Source: Sacculina carcini (lineage: Eukaryota; Arthropoda; Thecostraca; Sacculinidae). From it: DNA of 64,000 nucleotides. The number at the start of each line of letters is the position of its first letter. The first letter of the stretch is position 1. Below are positions 56,862-64,000 of this stretch, piece by piece. A program made the translations under genes and the position numbers. The DNA is taken from assembly GCA_916048095.2 (NCBI GenBank), contig OU696589.1, forward strand, positions 599,501 to 663,500. The letters run 5' to 3'. Under the pieces are notes generated by a model. It saw only the letters and a program-made list of their open reading frames with translations, was not told the DNA's origin and ran no database searches.

Positions 56862-57399
56862 TGATATGCTTGGCAACGTGTGATCGTTGATTAATTATCT
56901 TTCTTGTGTCTGACTTGGCTGAGCATATCGAGGCAACACGCCTGTGTACTGTCAGATCGTGTTTAGAAATAGCTCGCAACTAGGTTGGCAGCCGAACTGT
57001 TTGCCCGGTGAGATTCTGTGTGGCACATTGAGCCGACGACCTGTGGTCGTGGGTATATATACCTGTGTTGTACTAACAATAAGGGGGTGATACTAGAGAC
57101 TGGAGACGCTAGAGATACTAGGTTCACTAACGATAGGGCAGTCAAGATGTGACACTAACAACAGAGGACCACTCACCCAGGCAGGCAGTTATTTAGTCGT
57201 CATTAGAGCATTAGGTTCAGGACTTTATTAAGTGTTAAGAGTAGATTTGACTGGTTGCCCTGAATACACAATTCAACTTCGACTGGGTGACTATTGCTTG
57301 TTATCGCGGAACACAACATCAAGAGGAACTATCAAGACTTCACGATCAGCCGAACGAAGATCAACACAACAACATATTATTATTATTATCATCGTTACA
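56862..57399 (+). repeat. 3' LTR of element D
   Basis: 538 bp, about four substitutions from the 5' LTR. Confidence 0.9.
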
Positions 57400-57567
57400 G
57401 CTATCTGATAGCCAACGGCCATCTAGCATGCTCCAGTTTTGCAAACGTTTAGTTTTTTAATTTGTGCTTACACCCTGCTCGATGCGATGTTCCTGTCAGT
57501 TGTTTTTTCTCCCCTTTGTGTAAATATTTACGCTTTATCAAATATATGTTGTTGTTGTTGTTGTTGT
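57400..57567 (+). mobile_element. short non-LTR 3' tail
   Basis: Ends ATCAAATATATGTTGTTGTTGTTGTTG, the same 3' terminus as the CR1/L2-like copy at 26770-26803, preceded by TAGCCAACGGC, which also occurs at 8800. Probably a severely 5'-truncated insertion. Confidence 0.5.
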
Positions 57568-58832
57568 ATGCGCGTGTGAGTGCGTTGTGTAGTCAAGGTT
57601 GTGTGTAGGTCATTGCAGTAGTTGGCCGAGACACTTTGTTACAATTGTGTACGTTACTTAGGCCACGCCCCCTCTGACGTCATAAAACTCTGACGTCACA
57701 CCTAACCTATACCTAACCTAACCTAACTCGACCTAACCTAACCCGACCTAACCTAATTAACCCGCCCTAACCAAACCTAACCCGACCTAACCTAACCTAA
57801 CCTAGCCCGACCCGACCTAACTTCTTTTTTCTCTATTTCTTATTTCCTTTCTTTATTCTTCTATCTATTACTTATTCAAAAATAGGTCAGACGAAAAAAC
57901 AGCTACAATTCGACGCAATATGAGACAACCACAGAGCGCAATTAATAATGATAATGCACACACAGGAAAAAATAAGAAATTTACACAACGTTCGTTACAA
58001 AGATAATCAGGTAGGGATCGGGTATATTATAAATTGATTACAGGGTACAAAAATACGTGAAAGCAAAACCAAGCAAAATATGAGTGTGTACTTTGAGCGG
58101 CTAAATTTTAGCAAATGGTTTAAGACAATGTGGTAATAAAATATTTAGAGAATATGTATGTGGGCAGAGATGAAGCGAAAGCGGATAAAGAGGGAGATAT
58201 GAGGATATGAGATGAAGTTAATTATAGAAACGTGTGACAAAACAAGAAATGACCAGGGAGATTCATACAACGCTCTGAGATATTGCAGAGGATGTGAAAT
58301 ACGGCGGAGGGATTGGAGACTTGATATATAAAATGTACGATATATTCAAACTGATCTTCAGTATAGATCTTCAGTACTGATCGAGCATAGTATAAGAGCC
58401 TGTACATCAACCGGTATGACGCGTCGCGACGTCAATAGATTAAACCAACACGTGATGAATACAACAATCAAAAAATAATGTGAGAATGTTTATACCAAAA
58501 AATATGTTTGAAAAAAGATATCGACAAGTATTTAGCAGTCCTGTCTTCAAAATTGTTTCCATATACAAACACCGATCTATACCAATGAAAAAATTATTCA
58601 ATTAAAACATCAACGTGTTCAATTAAGTTTATGTTAATTTTGGTACATCGTCTTTGCGACCAAGCGTTTTAATCTGATTTAATCAAACCACTTTATATAC
58701 ACAGGGTTAGTGAATCACATTCACCCATTTCGGCTATAATGGAAAATAGTTGTGTTAAATTTGGTACTTTGCGATCGGTAAAGGGTTAGGTATAGAAGGA
58801 ATGTATATTAGCGATTAGATACTGTAAATAAA

Positions 58833-59060
58833 ACAAATGTGACGGAAATAATTATTAAATACAAATGTGACGCAAATTTTTTATTAAAGACAAATGTCAC
58901 GCACAATAATTATTAAATACAAATGTGACGCAAAATTTTTATTAAAGAAAGATGCGGCGCAAATTAATAATCTAATACAAATGTGACGCAAAATTATTAT
59001 TAAAGACAAATGTGACTCAAACTAATTTTTAGAGACAAACAAAATAATTATTAAATACAA
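58833..59060. repeat. about 30-bp tandem array (ACAAATGTGACGCAAA)
   Basis: Seven to eight diverged copies of TTATTAAATACAAATGTGACG-type units. Confidence 0.88.
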
Positions 59061-59146
59061 GTGTGGCGCGAAAGATAAAACGTGGCTCACAAGCTGTTTT
59101 CACCAGCAAGCGCTATATATACACCTATTAAACATTCCCGTAAAAT

Positions 59147-59225
59147 TCTGCTGTGGCTGAGCTTGGAGACGGATGATTGGACACTGGCTTGGAGACGCGA
59201 GGACCCCGGTTCGAAACCCGTCAGG
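59147..59225 (+). other. tRNA-like sequence with pol III A and B boxes
   Basis: TGGCTGAGCTTGG (59154) fits an A box and GGTTCGAAACC (59208) is a consensus B box, 54 bases apart. The acceptor arms barely pair and the T stem has mismatches, so this is a tRNA pseudogene or SINE-like head rather than a working tRNA. It lies inside the foldback-like element beside its right arm. Confidence 0.45.
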
Positions 59226-59619
59226 TATGTATATATTTAAAAAGTTTAAAATAAAGAAAACATGGGAGGAATAAGAAATAGAAAAAAGAATAAGGAAGGG
59301 AATAAGAAATAGAAGAAAAATTTGTTAGGTCGGATCGGGTTAGGTTATGTTAGGTCGAGTTAGGTTAGGTTAGGTCGGGTTAGTTAGGTTAGGTCGGGCC
59401 AGGTTAGGTTAGGTTAGGTCGGGTTAGTTAGGTTAGGTCGGGTTAGTTAGGTTAGGTCGGGTTAGTTAGGTTAGGTCGGGTTAGGTTAGGTTAGGTTAGG
59501 ACGAGTTAGGTTAGGCTAGGTTAGGTTAGGTTGGGTTAGGTTAGGTGTGATGTCAGAGGCTGGTGACGTCAGAGGGGGCGTGGCCTAAGTAATGTAAGCA
59601 AATGTACCAAAGTGTCTCG

Positions 59620-61010
59620 ACCTACTACTAGTGCGTGTGTGTGTGTGCTCGTGTGTACGAGGGTTAGTGTGTTTTCGGTCGGCTTGCGAGCCGAGTCGCC
59701 TTGTGGCGGTGTGTACGCATGGTTGTGGTTATTGTGTGTATGGTTACATTATGTACATGGTCTGCTGGTTCGGCGCTGAATTTTAATTTTTTACTGCAAG
59801 ATATTTGGGCGTGTGCGCGGCTCGAAAGCGCAGGCCAACTTTTCATCTGTCAACAAAAGCGGCGAAACAAAGGCAGCGGAATATGGTATCATTGTCGCAG
59901 TGGCCCGACGCAGCCTGCAAGTTGGGTCTAGCAGAACTGTGTGAGGTGTGCTGATATCGAGGACTTGTGTGTCGGTCTCTGGATCCGGCGCCCGTAAAAT
60001 GACGACACGGCGAGCTCAGCGTGCAAGACAGTTAATTGTGTTTCACGAAGTTTGTCGAACTACTCTGCGACAATGATACCATATTCCGTAGCCGCTGTTT
60101 CGCCGTTTTTGCTGACAGCTGGAACGTTGATCTGCGCCTTCGGACGGCGCACGCGCCTGGCATCAATGCAATTGACGATCGCAATCACCGGACGGTAAAT
60201 GTGCTGGGGGCGCCAAAGCAGTGCAGCATTGCTGAAGCCATGCATTTTTATAGCGTAACGTCGCGTGATTCGTCACCTGCGACTGCTACCCTCGTCTACA
60301 CATACCCGGTGTGAGGCCGTGTCCATGCAGCTGAGTCTGCAGCCGTCGATAGCGATAACAGTTCTGACCGGCGGCAGCAAAGCTGGGCAAAGTGGACGCC
60401 GCCTCACACTGGCGACAGTGTGGATACGCGCTGCACGAAGCAGTCACGGCCCGTCCGCGTCATTGGCGTTGTTTCTGAGCAAGTTGTGCATGTGGACGGG
60501 TTTCCGCGTCATGTACGTCATGTACATGCTCGGTCACGCTACTGATCTGATGGCAGACACAACGCAAACGTCGGCAGCAAAGAAGACGATGCTACTGGGC
60601 CGCTACTGATTGTGCCGAGCCTGTCCTATAGTGATGACATCGGACAGGAGCCATGCTGACATGAGCATGACATGACATGAGCCAGCTGTCCAGCCGCCTG
60701 CAGACGGTCCGGTTGATGGGATGCGCCGCAGCACGCGAGATCGACGGCAACCCGTCCGTTATTGCGAGTGATGTGATGCGTGTTTGTTGTTGATGGTGTA
60801 TGATATGATGTCATGGGGAGGTGTAGTTTAGTGTTGTGTGATTGTGTGTGGCGAACTGTGCGTATGAGTGTGTGTGTGCGTTGAGTGTTCAAGGCTGTGC
60901 GTAGGTAACTGTGTGTATGTGTGTGTGTGTGTTTGCTCGAGTCTTCTCTAAGCTCAATCTGAAAACTGTTTATCATCAACCGCAGCTACAACCGAGTTGC
61001 GACACGTGAC
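59620..61010. other. GC-richer sequence with 60-bp inverted repeat, no gene identified
   Basis: About 59840-59905 and 60055-60121 are inverted near-copies (GGCGAAACA, GGAATATGGTATCATTGTCG). Open frames in 60036-60609 have no motif I recognise. TG-rich stretches occur at 59635-59660 and 60840-60930. Some or all may be the upstream part of the Gypsy fragment that follows. Confidence 0.4.
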
Positions 61011-61019
61011 AGCATTAAT

Positions 61020-61940
61020 AACCCACGATGGTATCTAGCAATACAAACATTTGTACTGTTTGGACTCGACTCGGCAGGTGTAGCGTTGCAAAAGATTCTG
61101 GACGACATTCTGAGAGATGTGGATGGCTGTTTTCATTACATGGACCTTATTGTAACACAACCAAAGCTCAAGCTCTGTTAATTTTTGTGTGCAAATGCAT
61201 GCGTGCTCCAGTCAGATGACCATTATATCTGTGCGAAAAGCGTCGACACCGATAATTGGGTCTATGCAGTTGGATCGCTCAAATAATATCGAGGTACGCT
61301 TACGTCGCTATTCCTCTGTTCAAACTATAAAATAAAGACAACGCATTCAAGTGGAGTACGTCTCATACTGATGTGATTAACGTGATGGCTCATGTAATGA
61401 ACTGAAGCGCCACAACGCTGTTGTTTGACCTCTGCAGCAGTTCAACACCGACCGCGCTTCAGTGGTAACAACAGCCGCAAGCGAAACCGGCGTTGGAGGT
61501 GGGTTGTCCCAAGTAGAGGAACCAGCACAAGAACGCAGTGTTGTTTTAGAGCTGTAGGTTTTCCGACTGCAAGAAACGCTCCTACGTTATGAAAAGAGAA
61601 GCACTGACAGCTGTCTTGGCAGCAGAAAAATGGAAAGTTGACCTTTTTGGACACTAATTCAAGCTATGGATCGACCACTCAATATTGATGACAATACTAT
61701 CAGCTAAATTGGTCGTGGTCGTGAAGGTGCAAGGATCGTCAGGTGGCAGTCTCGGTTAATTCCGTATTCATACAGTGTCGAGTGCGTGTCAGGCACCAAA
61801 AAACCAGAAACAAGATGCCCTTTCGCGGTCGCCAGCCTCGCGAGCTGATATCGGGAAGATGCTGGCAGACGCAGACTATGTGACTGCTTTTTTGGCCGAG
61901 AAGTCAGTCGTCAGTCGCGAAGAGCTTAAGAACTAACGAG
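61020..61940 (+). pseudogene. Gypsy pol fragment (RT and RNase H), heavily decayed
   Basis: Pieces in shifting frames: near 61070 G-V-A-L-Q-K-I-L-D-D-I-L-R-D-V-D-G-C-F-H (RT, before the Y-x-D-D box, here Y-M-D-L); about 61440-61640 an RNase H with T-x-A-S-E-T-G-V-G-G, K-R-E-A-L-T-A-V-L-A-A-E-K-W and F-G-H; about 61800 D-A-L-S-R-S-P. At least five frame changes. Confidence 0.68.
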
Positions 61941-62009
61941 GCGTCGCGACAAGACGAAACGCCAACTGAGATTGGAGACTTGCACTCTTCATCACGAATG
62001 CACAGGATT

Positions 62010-62690
62010 AGTTTGGATGTTGAACCATATAAGGTTTATTTCGCAAACTTAGTCGCATCTTCTATCTCTGCCGCATCTTGAAATGCTTTGGCGTTATCTA
62101 GTTCGTCGTCCTTCATCTGGAAAAATGCTTTCAGTGTAGCCTCTTTTTTACCGAGCAAATGAACCTAAATCGTAATGCTTCATCAAGCAGGTCTCTAATA
62201 GATGAGAAATGGCATGTCGCTTCGTGTTGTCTGATTTGTGTTGCCAATTTTGGCACTATTTCGCCTGGCTTACGATCCGTATTGCTCCAGAACATGAATC
62301 GTTATCCGGTCACAAACCGTTTTGGATCAAATTGATCTTTAATGTACGCAACGATTTCACTCATGCTGTGCATATTTATCTCTCTGGGTGGATTTTCTTG
62401 GGTAGCAAGATCTGTAAATAATTTGTATACAACATGATATTGATTTGTCAGAAAAATCTTTGCGTGTTTCTAATCTGGAACAGAATTTGCTGCAATAAAT
62501 GCGCAGAAACGATCCCGATAGCCCATAGCTCGTTAGTGCAATCAAACGCAGAAAAAGTAGGTGTTAGAGTGGTTCTCGATGTAACAGATAGCTGACCCTA
62601 ATTTATCGCACGCAGTAATGCAGACATTTGCTCTAGTTGCTGCTGCATTTGAGGCTGTATCAATTCATGCACCTCAGCCATGATTAAATA
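62010..62690 (-). pseudogene. Gypsy gag fragment, minus
   Basis: Minus strand from ATG at 62683 (M-A-E-V-H-E-L-I-Q-P-Q-M-Q-Q-Q). Then T-P-T-F-S-A-F-D, A-N-S-V-P, I-F-L-T-N-Q, F-D-P-K-R-F-V, F-M-F-W-S, C-S-V-K-K-E-A and L-K-A-F-F-Q-M-K-D-D-E-L-D: the capsid of a Gypsy gag common in invertebrates. Several frame changes and stops. Opposite orientation to the pol fragment next to it, so not one insertion unless rearranged. Confidence 0.7.
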
Positions 62691-62699
62691 CTGAAAAAA

Positions 62700-63061
62700 C
62701 TAAACAACTTGTAGCAATAGCAGAAACAGTACAAAATCACCTCCGAGAAAACAATACTCAAAATGCAAATATAACTGAAACTGAAGCCAAAATATAAAAG
62801 CAGTGAAAATATGTTTTCTCCTCGTCGTAATTTTCCGTGTTGTATATTTCTAACCTTTCAAAGCACAACACAAAGTTACACGCATCCCATACTCACATCT
62901 ACACACGCTACTCTCTTATTGTCGCGGAGACATCACAAATGTTGCAAAAAAGGCAAATGGAGAGTTATTAAGCCAAATGAAATAAGTCTCGTTACAACAC
63001 AGAGGAAAACTGGACTATTCGTGATTCTCTTATGGAGGATGTATAAATATTATGGCACTCA
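62700..63061. other. no gene recognised
   Basis: AT-rich; possibly the 5' leader of the minus-strand gag fragment. No primer site or LTR edge could be identified. Confidence 0.35.
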
Positions 63062-64000
63062 TGGTTAATTTCGCCACAAGCAGCACATTAGCTGTAGTTG
63101 CAGTTATATATTACTACACATTAGTAGTACAAAACAACACATAATACATCATAAAGTCATGTACAATACAGAACATACAAGTGCAATATACAGGTAATAC
63201 AATCAATCAGTACACGCAGTATACACACGCTACACGCTATATGCTATACGAGTACTATGCTATAGTGTAAATACGCGCAGCGAGCAGCAATGTTGCGTAA
63301 CGTACTATATTTATATAAACTACAAAAAGCAGAAATGGGCGACACTCTCAGACATAGGTTGTATTTCACTCTCTGAAAAGGTTCACCAGCTAATATCTAA
63401 AGATCTACTAGTGATATTAGCCTTAGCGGGTGAACAACGAACGAGTGAGCAGAAGGAATATCCACTTCTCTCTAACGTTATGCAAGACCTGAGTGCAGAA
63501 TACACCAACCTACCGTAGAGAGAAGGACACAGAGTAGCTTTTCCAGACTCGAAATGGTGAACTCCGTGGTGTAGTTGCTAGCACACCTGCCTCACAAGCG
63601 GGAGGTCCGTGGTGCGAACCCCGGCGGTGCAGAATTTTATTGGGCGAATTCTGCAATCCTACAGCCCCTGTCCACCCAGCAGAAAATGATGGTATCAGAT
63701 ATCAGCCATGATTTGTGCCATGCATTCTGGGGATGTGGCCCTCTCTAATACGTTTTACGTTCCTGTGACGCCATAGCGTGGAGAGGGTCGGTTCTGCGGT
63801 GGCGGCGAGCTGCACGGTGCACGCATGTGTGTTCATACGCTTTGGCTTCTTACCGTGTAGCAGCTGCCACTTGGGCATTTAACTTTTAACAGGTGCATTT
63901 TATATTCGTCTAAACATGACGTATAATCGCGTGATTCTAACTTAAATTATCAAACTGTGAATTCCAAGCGCGCGATGATGTGATTGCAAACGCTGTTGCT
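63062..64000. repeat. dispersed repeat R1, copy 2, with SINE insertion
   Basis: Matches 31015-31806 up to about 63558 and again from about 63890 to the window end. The SINE at 63560-63835 occupies the gap. The copy continues beyond the window. Confidence 0.7.
63560..63835 (+). mobile_element. tRNA-Val(CAC)-derived SINE
   Basis: Head 63560-63632 follows tRNA-Val: A box TGGTGTAGTTG (63567), anticodon arm CCTGC-CTCACAA-GCGGG (anticodon CAC), B box GGTGCGAACCC (63611, one change from consensus). The unrelated body that follows is shared with the minus copy at 46300-46492. Transcription would be by RNA polymerase III from the internal boxes. No clear poly-A or target duplication was found. Confidence 0.75.

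Larger units (their letters stand above)
53954..57399 (+). mobile_element. LTR retrotransposon D with decayed interior
   Basis: Two 538-bp LTRs (53954-54491 and 56862-57399; TG...CA) differ at only about four sites, indicating recent insertion, yet the 2.4-kb interior has almost no readable gag-pol. The primer site TGGTGCCGTGACCCGGAT (54494) matches the complement of the tRNA-His 3' end with one change. No target duplication is visible (left GCGCC, right GCTAT). It is probably a non-autonomous derivative; Gypsy versus BEL/Pao cannot be decided. Confidence 0.82.
57627..59619. mobile_element. long inverted-repeat (foldback-like) element with TTAGG arrays in its arms
   Basis: 57627-57890 and 59619-59255 are inverted copies: outer unique part CGAGACACTTTG ... 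CTTAGGCCACGCCCCCTCTG (about 90 bp), then degenerate CCTAA/CCCGAC arrays (57700-57822; as TTAGG/TCGGG at 59310-59548), then a pyrimidine or purine tract. The middle (57890-59255) has no ORF of note but holds a tandem array (58833-59060) and a tRNA-like sequence (59154-59218). No clear target duplication was found, so exact ends are uncertain. Confidence 0.75.

Noticed and set aside
57700-59550. True telomere or chromosome end
   Set aside because: The TTAGG-type arrays are short, degenerate, in inverted orientation inside an element, and flanked on both sides by ordinary transposon-rich sequence.
61020-62690. One Gypsy element spanning pol and gag
   Set aside because: The pol fragment is on the + strand and the gag fragment on the - strand, with gag's start facing away; no LTR pair links them.
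63560-63632. Functional tRNA-Val gene
   Set aside because: The acceptor stem does not pair fully, the B box has a substitution, and the sequence continues into a body shared with another copy; it is a SINE head.

Overview
This is eukaryotic, almost certainly invertebrate animal DNA: AT-rich and dominated by layered, mostly decayed transposable elements. Degenerate TTAGG pentamer arrays and the mix of element families (piggyBac, hAT, Penelope-like, CsRn1-type Ty3/Gypsy, CR1/L2-like and other non-LTR elements, tRNA-Val SINEs) fit an arthropod best, but this is a weak inference. No bacterial features, rRNA genes or CRISPR arrays were seen.

The only host gene I can support is on the + strand. 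Four exons (about 4489-4639, 5521-5666, 7671-7849, 45675-45833) have AG/GT borders and matching phases at every junction. They join into PKD-type (polycystic kidney disease) extracellular domain sequence that ends in the C-x-P-P-x-I motif leading into an REJ region, so the gene is probably polycystin-1-like. Its intron of about 37.8 kb (7850-45674) holds most of the transposons; first and last exons lie outside the window.

Layout: 1-4.4 kb, a 22-bp satellite with 880-bp higher-order structure cutting a Gypsy reverse transcriptase (RT), then a Penelope-like GIY-YIG fragment and microsatellites; 4.5-7.8 kb, host exons; 8.6-18.8 kb, non-LTR retrotransposon fragments, a piggyBac element with TTAA ends and a fragment of an uncharacterised repetitive protein; 19.6-29.3 kb, a near full-length CR1/L2-like element (PHD-finger ORF1, endonuclease-RT ORF2) split by a non-autonomous hAT element, plus two partial copies; 29.8-30.7 kb, hAT transposase remnant; 31.0-31.8 kb, a dispersed repeat; 32.7-37.6 kb, a decayed Gypsy element with one LTR expanded by AAGTT repeats; 38.1-44.2 kb, a young CsRn1-like Gypsy element (AGTT target duplication, tRNA-Trp primer site read as gag codons, T TTA AAC frameshift site); 45.7 kb, fourth host exon; 46.3-53.5 kb, SINE, non-LTR fragments and a Gypsy element nested in a CR1/L2-like copy; 54-57.4 kb, an LTR element with a tRNA-His-type primer site and decayed interior; 57.6-59.6 kb, a long inverted-repeat element whose arms carry TTAGG arrays; 61-62.7 kb, two Gypsy fragments; 63.1-64 kb, the dispersed repeat again, holding a tRNA-Val SINE.

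Most element genes carry stops or frameshifts and are annotated as pseudogenes. Functional statements rest on motifs read by eye; no database search was run.
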